Below, in pieces: positions 1 through 7,693 of a stretch of 64,000 bases of DNA; the first letter of the stretch is position 1; each line of letters opens with the position of its first letter. The translations under genes were made by a program, and so were the position numbers. Where the stretch lies: contig NZ_CP038636.1 of NCBI RefSeq assembly GCF_004768545.1, positions 248,001-312,000 of the forward strand, read 5' to 3'. Source of the DNA: Cupriavidus oxalaticus. Lineage in GTDB: Bacteria > Pseudomonadota > Gammaproteobacteria > Burkholderiales > Burkholderiaceae. The notes under the pieces were generated by a model. The model was given only the letters and a program-made list of their open reading frames with translations. It did no database searches and was not told the origin of the DNA.

Positions 1-830
1 CGCTCAAGCCATTGGGCGACGCGCAGTCCGGATTCCCAGTGGCGCTGGAGCCGCACCGCCATCGTGCGCAGGCCGCGCAGTGCCAGGTAGATGTCGTCCG
101 GCCCCGCGGTCTGTCCCATGTCCTGCGTGGTCTGCTTGATCAGCGGCCAGGTATCCCGATTGCATGTGACCACGCCGAGCATGGCGTCGGAATGGCCGAC
201 GATGTACTTGGTGGCGGCCTGGATCGAAACGTCGACGCCGTGGGCGAAAGGCTTGAAGAAGAGCGGCGTTCCCCACGTGTTGTCCATGACCACGACGGCG
301 CCATGTCGATGTGCGGCCGCCGAAATGGCCGCTATGTCTTGAATCTCAAACGTCTCTGACCCCGGTGATTCGACGTATACGACACGCGTGTTGAGTCGTA
401 GCAATGACTCGATCGGCGTGCTGCCGACGGGATCGTAGGTCTCGACTTCGACGCCGAACCGCGTCAGGACGCGCTCCAGGAAAGCGCGAGTTGGCGAATA
501 GGCGCTGTCGGTGATCAGCACGTGGTCACCGGCCGACAGCAGCGCCGTCAGCGCGGTGCTGATCGCCGCGAGGCCGGATGGAAACACCAGCGACCGGTAT
601 CCGCCTTCCAGCGCGGCAACGGCTTCTTCCAGCGCGTGGGTGGTGGGCGTGCCGTAGCGGCCGTAGGTCGTCGCACCAGGCTCTTCCGCAGCGCGGGCGC
701 GCTTCATTTCCTCCCATTCGGCCATTGACCCGGCAAGGATGGTCGATGCCCTGAAGATCGGCGTGTTGACGACCCCGCCGAAACGTGCCGGGTGACGGCC
801 GGCGCATACTAACTGAGTGCTTTCTTTCAT
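1..830 (-). CDS. metC: Cystathionine beta-lyase-like PLP enzyme, cut by window edge
   Basis: A PLP-dependent enzyme of the Cys/Met metabolism family, expected to cleave cystathionine to homocysteine, pyruvate and ammonia in the cytoplasm. It starts with ATG at 828-830 behind GGAG. About 276 residues are visible and the C-terminus lies outside the window. The N-terminus has the MetC-like STQLVCAGRHPARFGG stretch, followed by a YGRYGTPTTHALEEA motif, the cofactor-phosphate segment FPSGLAAIST and the DNTWGTPLFFKP region. The PLP lysine lies in QAATKYIVGHSD. MetC is preferred over a gamma-synthase on overall resemblance, but family members are easily confused. Confidence 0.85.
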   Translation of the reverse strand, partial: MKESTQLVCAGRHPARFGGVVNTPIFRASTILAGSMAEWEEMKRARAAEEPGATTYGRYGTPTTHALEEAVAALEGGYRSLVFPSGLAAISTALTALLSAGDHVLITDSAYSPTRAFLERVLTRFGVEVETYDPVGSTPIESLLRLNTRVVYVESPGSETFEIQDIAAISAAAHRHGAVVVMDNTWGTPLFFKPFAHGVDVSIQAATKYIVGHSDAMLGVVTCNRDTWPLIKQTTQDMGQTAGPDDIYLALRGLRTMAVRLQRHWESGLRVAQWLE

Positions 831-1036
831 CGAATCTCCGTAGCTGAGCGGTGCGGCTTTCGTGTGGTGATCGCCGCTGGAATGTCGATCAGCTTAGGGA
901 TGCGTGCGGAGAAAATTCATCTCATTCCACTTGAGTATCTCATCCAAAAGAGAAAAAAATGCTCGCGCGGCCGGCCCAACATTGGGTGCTTGCGCCGCCC
1001 ATAGCGGGCGTCTGTATTCCGGTGGAGGAGACCAAC

Positions 1037-3418
1037 ATGACAACGAAGCTTGCTGCAGCCGATACTCGCAGCCGCTTTCCCACGCTTTCGCACTGGGGTG
1101 CATATACGGCGGTCGTAGAAGGCGGAAAACTCGTCGCGTGCGAGCCGTTTCCCTGCGACAGCGCACCTTCACCGATCCTGCAATCCATGCCGGGCATGGT
1201 GCATTCCCCCCTGCGCATCCGCCGGCCTGCGGTGCGGCGCGGCTGGCTGCGCAAGCGCGAGCGCGCGCAGCGCGGCGAGCGGGGCAATGACGAGTTCGTC
1301 GAGGTGGATTGGGACACCGCGCTGGACCTGGTGGCCGGCGAGCTGGCACGGGTGCGCGGCGACCATGGCGATGCATCCGTCTTTGGCGGTTCCTACGGAT
1401 GGTCCTCCGCCGGGCGCCTGCATCATGCCCGCACGCTGACACACCGCTTCCTGTTCGCGGGCGGGGGCTGCACCACGCAGGCGGGCAACTACAGTTGGGG
1501 CGCCGCGCAGTTCCTGCTGCCCCATGTGATCGGCACCTACAAGCCGGTCACGGGAAGAGTGACCGACTGGCGCAGCATTCTTGAACACACGGAGCTGTTC
1601 ATCGCCTTTGGCGGCCTGCCCTTGCGCAACACCCAGATCACTTCCGGCGGCGCCGGTGCGCACAGCTCGCGAGAGTGGATAGAACATGCAAAGCGCTCGC
1701 GGGTGAAATTCGTAGTAGTCAGCCCGACCCGCGCTGACATACCCGACGGCCTGCAGGCCCGATGGGTGCCGATCCGGCCCAACACCGACACCGCGCTGAT
1801 GCTTGGCATCGCGCACACGCTGCTGACGCGCGGCCTGCACGCCGCGGATTTTCTGTCGAGCCATTGCGAGGGCTTTGACGCGTTCGCGGCCTACCTGCTG
1901 GGCCGCGACGACGGCCAGGCCAAGGACGCCCGCTGGGCGGAATCGATCTGCGCGGTGCCGGCCGCGACCATCATCGAACTGGCCACGGAAGCTGCCGGGC
2001 AGCGCACGATGCTGAATTGCACGTGGTCGTTGCAGCGCGCGCACCACGGCGAACAGCCATACTGGGCCAGTATCGCCCTGGCGTCGATGCTCGGCCAGAT
2101 CGGCCTGCCGGGCGGCGGCTTCGCGTTCGGGCATGGCTCCATCAACGGCGCGGGGACGCCACGGCCCGACGTCGCGGCACCGGAAATGGGCGCGGGTGCC
2201 AATCCTGCGCGCAGCTCGATCCCGGTCGCGCGTATTTCTGACATGCTGCTGAACCCGGGGCAGCGCTACGACTTCAACGGCCGCGAAGGCATCTATCCGG
2301 ATATTCGCATGGTGTACTGGGCCGGCGGCAACCCGTTCCACCACCATCAGGACCTGAACCGGCTCGCGCGCGCCTGGCAGGTGCCGGAGACGATCGTGGT
2401 GCACGACAGCTGGTGGACGCCCACCGCCCGGCGCGCGGATATTGTTCTTCCGGCCACCACGACGCTGGAGCGCAATGACATCGGAGGCTCGTCAAGAGAC
2501 CGCTACGTGCTGGCAATGCATCAGGCGCTGCCGCCTCAGTACAGCAGCCGCAACGACTTCGACATCTATCGAGACCTGGCACTGCGCGCCTGCTGCGAAT
2601 TCGCGTTTACTGAAGGCCGCGACGAATCTGCGTGGATTCGCCATATCTATGACTGCATGGTGGAACGCTGGGCCGAGGCAGGCTTCGAAGCGCCGCCGTT
2701 TGAACAGTTCTGGGAGGAGGGGTACACCGGCTTGCCGGAGCCGGTCACGCCGTTTGTGCTGTTCTCGGACTTCCGTGCCGATCCACAGGGCAGTCCCCTG
2801 AGTACACCCAGCGGCAAGATCGAGCTCTACTCCCGGCGCATTGGCGAATTCGGCTATCAGGATTGTCCTCCCCATCCGTCCTGGCTGCCACCCGCCGAAT
2901 GGCTTGGAGATGCCGCAGCCCAGCGCTGGCCTTTGCACCTGATCACGTCCCAGCCGGCGGACAAACTGCACTCCCAGTTGGACGCGGGTAGCCACTCCGT
3001 GTCACTGAAGGTCAGCGGCCGGCAGGCAGTCCATATACACCCGATGGACGCGGCGGAGCGCGGCATTGTGCAGAACGAGATCGTACGCGTGTTCAACGAG
3101 CGCGGGGCATGCCTGGCCGGCGCTCGTCTTGACGATACGCTGATACGAGGAGTCGTAGTGATGTCGACCGGTGCCTGGTTCGATGCGAGCGACAGTTCGC
3201 TTGAGCGCCACGGCAATCCCAACGTCCTGACAATCGACCGCGGCACGTCCCGCCTGGCCCAAGGGTGCAGCGCGCATTCCGCACTGGTTGAGATCGCGCC
3301 GTGGTCCAACGGAGAACCGCCGGAGGTTCGTGCCTTCGACGCGCCGCCGGTGTCGCCGTTGACCGGCACAAGGCGGGGTGAAGACCATTTCTCGAAGCAC
3401 GTGGAGTCCCGCCAATAA
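1037..3418 (+). CDS. Molybdopterin oxidoreductase, biotin/TMAO sulfoxide reductase type
   Basis: A 793-residue molybdenum enzyme of the DMSO reductase family, closest in layout to BisC/TorZ, reducing an S- or N-oxide. The ATG at 1037 follows a strong GGAGGAG at 1024-1030; an upstream start at 959 is open but has no such site. The segment GGSYGWSSAGRLHHART matches the loop carrying the serine Mo ligand, followed by NYSWGAAQ. A late GHGSINGAGTP loop and HDSWWTPTARRADIVLP are typical cofactor-binding stretches. No twin-arginine leader or N-terminal [4Fe-4S] cysteine set is seen, which suggests a cytoplasmic BisC-like enzyme. The substrate cannot be told from sequence. Confidence 0.85.
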   Translation: MTTKLAAADTRSRFPTLSHWGAYTAVVEGGKLVACEPFPCDSAPSPILQSMPGMVHSPLRIRRPAVRRGWLRKRERAQRGERGNDEFVEVDWDTALDLVAGELARVRGDHGDASVFGGSYGWSSAGRLHHARTLTHRFLFAGGGCTTQAGNYSWGAAQFLLPHVIGTYKPVTGRVTDWRSILEHTELFIAFGGLPLRNTQITSGGAGAHSSREWIEHAKRSRVKFVVVSPTRADIPDGLQARWVPIRPNTDTALMLGIAHTLLTRGLHAADFLSSHCEGFDAFAAYLLGRDDGQAKDARWAESICAVPAATIIELATEAAGQRTMLNCTWSLQRAHHGEQPYWASIALASMLGQIGLPGGGFAFGHGSINGAGTPRPDVAAPEMGAGANPARSSIPVARISDMLLNPGQRYDFNGREGIYPDIRMVYWAGGNPFHHHQDLNRLARAWQVPETIVVHDSWWTPTARRADIVLPATTTLERNDIGGSSRDRYVLAMHQALPPQYSSRNDFDIYRDLALRACCEFAFTEGRDESAWIRHIYDCMVERWAEAGFEAPPFEQFWEEGYTGLPEPVTPFVLFSDFRADPQGSPLSTPSGKIELYSRRIGEFGYQDCPPHPSWLPPAEWLGDAAAQRWPLHLITSQPADKLHSQLDAGSHSVSLKVSGRQAVHIHPMDAAERGIVQNEIVRVFNERGACLAGARLDDTLIRGVVVMSTGAWFDASDSSLERHGNPNVLTIDRGTSRLAQGCSAHSALVEIAPWSNGEPPEVRAFDAPPVSPLTGTRRGEDHFSKHVESRQ

Positions 3419-3470
3419 AGTCGAACCGCGATCCAGCAAGCAATGAATAGGGAGCGAGCGTCTAACGACT

Positions 3471-3490
3471 AGTGGCACCAACGACACTTT
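3471..3490 (+). promoter_or_regulatory. Candidate operator, GTGGCA/GACA motif, copy 1
   Basis: AGTGGCACCAACGACACTTT lies about 170 bases upstream of the GlxA-type regulator gene. A second match, AGTGGCATGAATGACAATTT, lies at 5402-5421. The shared pattern is AGTGGCA..AA.GACA.TTT, and the flanking bases (CTAGTGGCA, GCCAAA downstream) also agree. A GlxA/AraC binding site is an inference from position and recurrence. Confidence 0.4.
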
Positions 3491-3656
3491 TAGTCTCGAT
3501 CATGCCAAAGTGCGCCGCATGATGTCCACAGCGCCGACGAGCAGGCTGGTATGCTCTCGGCGCTGTCAAAACTGACCCGTCTCGACGCTTGCGAGACGCG
3601 ATGCAGAGGGCGCAAAATCCGGCGAGACGGCATCAATTCCTATTTCTATTTGCATC

Positions 3657-4646
3657 GTGGCAAGAAACGAATCGAAATCGGGCGCCAATGGGGGACTTGT
3701 CGCAGTCGTCGTCTACGACGGCCTGAGCCTCTTTGAATTCGGCTGCGCCGTTGAAGTGTTCGGTTTGCCCAGACCGGAAATGGGAAGCACGTGGTATCGC
3801 TTTGCGACGTGTTCGGCCGAGTTGGGGACGTTGCGCGGGCCGGGTGGCATCCAAGTACAGGCTGACGGTGGCCTTGAACTTCTGTTGAAGGCGAAGACGA
3901 TCATCATCCCGGGCTGGCGGGATATTGAAGCAGTTGTGCCACCGGAGCTCTGCCTGGCTTTGCGAAAGGCGAACAAGCGAGGCGCGAGAATCATGTCGAT
4001 CTGCACGGGTGCCTTTGTATTGGCCGCTGCAGGATTGCTCGACGGTAAGCGCGCGACGACGCACTGGCGTCACGCGGCAACACTAGTGGAGCGATATCCG
4101 GAAATCCAGGTGGAGGCAGATGTCCTCTACGTCGATGCCGGCGATGTCCTGACGTCGGCCGGAAGTGCAGCCGGAATCGATCTGTGCCTGCATCTGATCC
4201 GCCGGGACTTTGGGCCTCGCGCGGCCAATCAGGTCGCACGCCGACTTGTCATGCCGCCACACCGTGAAGGCGGCCAAGCCCAGTACATTGCCGAGCCGGT
4301 TTCGAAGCGCAGCAATGCTTCGTTGGCGCCCCTGGTGGACGCGGTGCGCGCAAGATTGGACGAAGACTGGCCGATTGCCAGGATGGCAAGGCAAGCCGCA
4401 ATGAGTGCCCGCACGTTCCAGCGTCACTTTGTCAGTATGGTGGGTATGCCGCCTGGCGAGTGGTTGCTGATAGAGCGTTTAAGCCGCGCGAGGGTGTTGC
4501 TCGAAGAGACCGATGCATCCGTGGATGACATCGCGGTGCAAGTGGGGTTCGGTGCCGCAGCCACGCTGCGCAATCACTTCCGGATCCGGCTCGGAACGAG
4601 TCCCGGATACTACAGACGACAATTCAGTACATCTGCGCTGCATTGA
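3657..4646 (+). CDS. GlxA/FtrA-family AraC transcriptional regulator
   Basis: A 329-residue regulator with an N-terminal DJ-1/PfpI-like (GATase1) domain at residues 10-190 and a C-terminal AraC double helix-turn-helix at about 220-325. The nucleophile-elbow-like segment SICTGAFVLAAAGLLDG and TTHWRH are characteristic of GlxA/FtrA proteins. MSARTFQRHF, GFGAAATLRNHFR and GTSPGYYRRQF mark the AraC domain. The first good start is GTG at 3657. Such regulators usually sense small nitrogen or sulfur metabolites. The gene is convergent with the Lrp gene and downstream of the molybdoenzyme, so it may control that gene or itself. Confidence 0.85.
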   Translation: MARNESKSGANGGLVAVVVYDGLSLFEFGCAVEVFGLPRPEMGSTWYRFATCSAELGTLRGPGGIQVQADGGLELLLKAKTIIIPGWRDIEAVVPPELCLALRKANKRGARIMSICTGAFVLAAAGLLDGKRATTHWRHAATLVERYPEIQVEADVLYVDAGDVLTSAGSAAGIDLCLHLIRRDFGPRAANQVARRLVMPPHREGGQAQYIAEPVSKRSNASLAPLVDAVRARLDEDWPIARMARQAAMSARTFQRHFVSMVGMPPGEWLLIERLSRARVLLEETDASVDDIAVQVGFGAAATLRNHFRIRLGTSPGYYRRQFSTSALH

Positions 4647-4777
4647 TTCCGGCCAATGCCGGATCCCAGTTGCTCTTGCGCTATTTTATGGTGGCACGGG
4701 GGGTGTCCATCCAACCGAGCCACCTATACGTGTGAGATGGTAGGCTCTTCGCCAGTCCATGGATGACCGGTGCGCGC

Positions 4778-5242
4778 TTACGCGTAATCCAATGGTAGGG
4801 CAGTGGTGTACTTGATCTGTTCCATCGCAAAGCTGGAGCTAACATCGGCAAGCTCCGCCCCTTGGATCAGCTTCTTATAAACGCGATCATAGGCCGCGAT
4901 ATCCGGTACTACCACACGCAGCAGGTAATCGGTGTCGCCGGCCATCCGGTAAAACTCGGTCACCTCCGGGATCGATGCCACCAATCCATGGAACAGCTTG
5001 ATCCATTTCAGGTTGTGCTGGCTGGTACGCACTGAGACAAAGACTGTGACACCGGCGTTCAACGCGTCTGCGTCCAGCAATGCAACCCGTTTGCGAATGA
5101 TGCCGGCCTCTTCCAGCTTTTGGATGCGACGCCAGCACGGCGTCGAGGTCAGGCCGACGCGGTCCCCAATTTCCGTTACGGAGACCGTGGCGTCTTCCTG
5201 CAGGATGTCAAGGATTTGTTTGTCGTAGCGGTCCATGTCCAT
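4778..5242 (-). CDS. Lrp/AsnC family transcriptional regulator
   Basis: A 154-residue Lrp-type regulator. The N-terminal winged HTH starts MDMDRYDKQILDILQEDATVSVTEIGDRVGL and has the recognition segment STPCWRRIQKLEEAGII. A C-terminal RAM/AsnC ligand-binding domain contains the usual GDTDYLLRVVVPD. The frame is open upstream to 5359, but the family start is at 5242, or at 5236 two codons later. The gene is convergent with the GlxA-type gene. Family members control amino-acid uptake or catabolism, and the cystathionine-lyase-like gene 4 kb away is one possible target. Confidence 0.88.
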   Translation of the reverse strand: MDMDRYDKQILDILQEDATVSVTEIGDRVGLTSTPCWRRIQKLEEAGIIRKRVALLDADALNAGVTVFVSVRTSQHNLKWIKLFHGLVASIPEVTEFYRMAGDTDYLLRVVVPDIAAYDRVYKKLIQGAELADVSSSFAMEQIKYTTALPLDYA

Positions 5243-5688
5243 TAGCTGGCTGTGTCCGAGGCTTGAGTAAAATCGGCGCGGAGCACCAGTAGCTTTTCTT
5301 TCAATTTCTATCTCACAGTAAGTGGAAGTTTCTGGCGGACTATGCCCCTGTCGGGCCACGATTCACCGAGCACAGGATAGGGAGCGCGGCTTGAACGAAC
5401 TAGTGGCATGAATGACAATTTACGTTCATATCTCGCCAAATTTAGCTACATGGACTGCAGCAGCCCGGTTCGCCTTCTGGTCTCGGGTAGCGACTAGTTC
5501 AGTCCTGTGCGGGATCAGCTTCCAAAGATGGCCTGACCTTGGCGCTCATGCAATTCGGTCTACCAACACGTTACACGAGAGCAACCATGGCGAGCGCTTG
5601 AACGGCATATCATTCGTAAGCGGCGTATTCTGCACCTTGCCTAGCAAGGTACAGAGGTGAAAAGCTTGTGACGCCGGCTTGCCCTAGG
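5243..5688. other. Intergenic region, no gene seen
   Basis: Nothing convincing is coded here on either strand; the short open frames lack a ribosome site and family resemblance. The only marked signal is the second GTGGCA/GACA motif at 5402-5421. Confidence 0.5.
5402..5421 (+). promoter_or_regulatory. Candidate operator, GTGGCA/GACA motif, copy 2
   Basis: AGTGGCATGAATGACAATTT matches the motif at 3471-3490. It lies about 160 bases upstream of the Lrp gene start, which is read away from it on the minus strand. Its role is inferred only from the repetition. Confidence 0.35.
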
Positions 5689-5725
5689 GGCGGCGATAAG
5701 GTGCGATAACGTTGTCCTTATCGCG
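5689..5725 (+). repeat. 37-bp dispersed direct repeat, left copy (candidate recombination site)
   Basis: These 37 bases recur exactly at 43078-43114 in the same orientation. The unit carries the heptamer GCGATAA at 5693-5699 and 5703-5709 (one helical turn apart) and its inverse TTATCGC at 5718-5724. This arrangement resembles a recombinase or other protein-binding site. The flanks of the two copies differ immediately outside the repeat. No recombinase gene is visible in the window. Confidence 0.8.
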
Positions 5726-5813
5726 GGTCGGTAGCACGTGGAGGCGGTGCATGCAGACTTGGACGCCGAACGCCAGGCGCACGGCGCGACCTCCGGACTG
5801 CAAAGTGGTTGGC

Positions 5814-5848
5814 GTCATGAACTTCATGAACTAAAATGGGTTCATGAC
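5814..5848 (+). promoter_or_regulatory. Candidate autoregulatory operator of the toxin-antitoxin operon
   Basis: Three ATGAAC/GTTCAT half-sites are packed together: GTCATGAAC at 5814-5822, TTCATGAAC at 5823-5831 and GTTCATGAC at 5840-5848. The last overlaps the antitoxin start codon at 5844. This placement fits autorepression by the antitoxin, which is usual for Xre-RES systems. That is inference. Confidence 0.55.
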
Positions 5849-6605
5849 CGTACACCGCCGTATTCCTCTTCGCGCGCGTTTCGCCGCCGGCCCCGTCCGA
5901 TTCGAATCTGCGCAGCTTCCGATTAGCCGGGCCCGCGCTCGGCGTGCGGCATCGTCTGCGGCAGCGCGCGAGCAGCAACTCGCCACGCCCCGTGAGCTAG
6001 TTGAGACCGCTGTGGCTCTCGTCAACGACGCGTCCCGTGAGGTCGCGTTGTCCGTCGAGGTCCAGCACGAACTGGACGCTGCACTTGGCAGGATCGTTCG
6101 CATCTTTGCGAAGCCGAATCGTCCGTTGCGCGAGCATCGTTCTGTTGCTGCCGGAGAGCCTGCGGAACATGCCGGCGGGGCTGCACATTCCGATCCGCTG
6201 CAGGAGGCGCGCGAACGTGGTCGGCTGGCAGCCGCACGGGAGTGGGAACAGCCGGAAAACCTGTCTCTTAAGGACGCCGCGCTTTATGCGGGACGTTCGG
6301 ACCGCGCCATCAACCAGGACCGCCAGGCGGGGCGCCTCTATGCCCTCGTGCTGCCGGGGCGCGAGCGAGGATTTCGCTATCCGTCGTGGCAGTTCCACGT
6401 CGATTCCGAGCGGCTGGCCGCGGTGCTTGCACCGTTCGTGGCTGCGGGAGCGAGCAGTTGGGTTATCCATAATTTTCTGCATCGCCCACAAGAGGGCCTG
6501 GAGGGACGCACGCCGGCGGATTGGATCGCCGACGCTGCGGCCCCGATAGACGCCGTTGTGCGGCTCGTCGACGCGCGGTACCGCGACGAGCAGGGCGCCG
6601 CATGA
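5844..6605 (+). CDS. Antitoxin of RES-type system, MbcA/ParS/Xre-like C-terminus
   Basis: A 253-residue protein whose stop overlaps the start of the RES toxin gene (ATGA at 6602-6605), so the two are translationally coupled. Residues about 205-245 (SSWVIHNFLHRPQEGLEGRTPADWI) fit the C-terminal toxin-binding domain of MbcA/ParS/Xre antitoxins, where the F-L-x-x-P...L-x-G-x-T-P pattern is typical. The first 110 residues are Arg/Ala-rich and match nothing I recognise. The middle (DAALYAGRSDRAINQDRQAGRLYAL) may be a helix-turn-helix. At 253 residues it is clearly longer than the usual partner of about 150. An operator-like repeat overlaps its start. Confidence 0.72.
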   Translation: MTVHRRIPLRARFAAGPVRFESAQLPISRARARRAASSAAAREQQLATPRELVETAVALVNDASREVALSVEVQHELDAALGRIVRIFAKPNRPLREHRSVAAGEPAEHAGGAAHSDPLQEARERGRLAAAREWEQPENLSLKDAALYAGRSDRAINQDRQAGRLYALVLPGRERGFRYPSWQFHVDSERLAAVLAPFVAAGASSWVIHNFLHRPQEGLEGRTPADWIADAAAPIDAVVRLVDARYRDEQGAA

Positions 6606-7264
6606 CCTTTAGTGCAGAAGAATTGGGTTGTCCGCTGCCGCCGGCCGACCTGGCCGACCGTCGGCTTGCCACAAAGATGCTCGATCTCGAGAGGGTAGCG
6701 CTCTGGCGGATCCATCGCGCGCACCTGGACCCTATTTACTACAATCGCCGCGCGCCGGGCGTAACCCATTACCGGTTCGATGCGGCAGGCGGCGAGTTCG
6801 GCGTCCTCTATGCAGCTCCCAGCTTTACCGCGTGCATGGCCGAAGCGGTCATTCGGGAGCGCTTCCAGGGACAACGTCTGCCGCTACTGCTCGATGAGCA
6901 TGAACTGAGCAGCCGATGCGTTTGCCGGCTCGCCGTGGCCGATCGCCGGCCTCTAGTGCTCGCTGATCTTACCGGTCCGCTGACTACCCTTGGCATGGAC
7001 GCTCGAGTGTTTTCGGTCACCGACTACCTTGGCCCGAACCTGTGGAGTTCGGCATTGCATGCGGCATTTCCTCGGATCGACGGCTTGTATTTTCAGTCGC
7101 GCCTGGCGGGTGAGCCCAGCGTCGCGATCTTCGATGACCGTGCGCAACTGGTGCCAGCAGGTATGCCAACTCCGCTGTTCGACTTTCCCGAATTGGGCCC
7201 CTATCTGACGGCCAATCAAATTGGCCTAGCGCCAACCGACGACGATTGGACGTCGAACGCCTAG
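6602..7264 (+). CDS. RES-domain toxin (NAD+ phosphorylase/glycohydrolase family)
   Basis: A 220-residue RES-domain protein. The family includes MbcT, which depletes NAD+ by phosphorolysis and arrests growth when not neutralised. The signature is visible: LWRIHRAHLDPIYYNRRAP near residues 35-52, then YRFDAAGGEFGVLYAAPSFTACMAEAVIRERF, with R36, Y70 and E81 as likely catalytic residues. The C-terminal half has DYLGPNLWSSALHA and GLYFQSRLAGEPSVAIFDDRA. The start at 6602 is chosen because it overlaps the antitoxin stop. This is the second gene of a two-gene operon. Confidence 0.87.
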   Translation: MTFSAEELGCPLPPADLADRRLATKMLDLERVALWRIHRAHLDPIYYNRRAPGVTHYRFDAAGGEFGVLYAAPSFTACMAEAVIRERFQGQRLPLLLDEHELSSRCVCRLAVADRRPLVLADLTGPLTTLGMDARVFSVTDYLGPNLWSSALHAAFPRIDGLYFQSRLAGEPSVAIFDDRAQLVPAGMPTPLFDFPELGPYLTANQIGLAPTDDDWTSNA

Positions 7265-7343
7265 CGCGGTCAGGCGACGTGTCTGAGGGGCCGTCACGGC
7301 TTTCGGCTCCTGATTCATCTCCCAACCCTGGGTTTAGAGATAA

Positions 7344-7693
7344 TTGCCGGTTATGTCGCGCGACCAGCGAGCGGCGGAACTCGCCACCGCAGAGCATGCG
7401 CAGCGGAACGCAAGCAGCGATCTGGAAACCAGACAGGGCGAGCTGGCCGCGGCGCCGCGCCGCGCCGAGCGCGCCGAAGCCGATGCGGCGCTCGCGCGAC
7501 AGCTCCTGGCAGAATTGCGGGTGGCGCCGCCCGGGCGGGACGGCGGCGTAAGGCGGGGGGGCCGGCGCCGACCGGGAAGCCGAGCGACAAGCCGGGCGAA
7601 AAACTGGATGAGGATCAGGGTGCGTCTGCGGCCGCCCCCGCCCCGGATGACGGCAGCGACAGCAGTGACGACAACGATGACAGTCAACAATGA
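7344..7693 (+). pseudogene. Scrap of an acidic coiled-coil (KfrA-like) gene
   Basis: Two frames here each look like part of one protein. The first, from about 7355, reads as Ala/Glu/Arg coiled coil (RAAELATAEHAQRNASSD, LAELR). The second runs from about 7570 to the TGA at 7691-7693 and ends in a strongly acidic tail (DDGSDSSDDNDDSQQ). One frameshift near 7545 would join them. The composition resembles KfrA-type plasmid proteins, but the identity is a guess. Confidence 0.4.

Noticed and set aside
1169..2404. Long minus-strand open frame opposite the molybdoenzyme gene
   Set aside because: Arg/Ala/Gly-rich antisense frame without domain character; the plus strand has a clear conserved enzyme.
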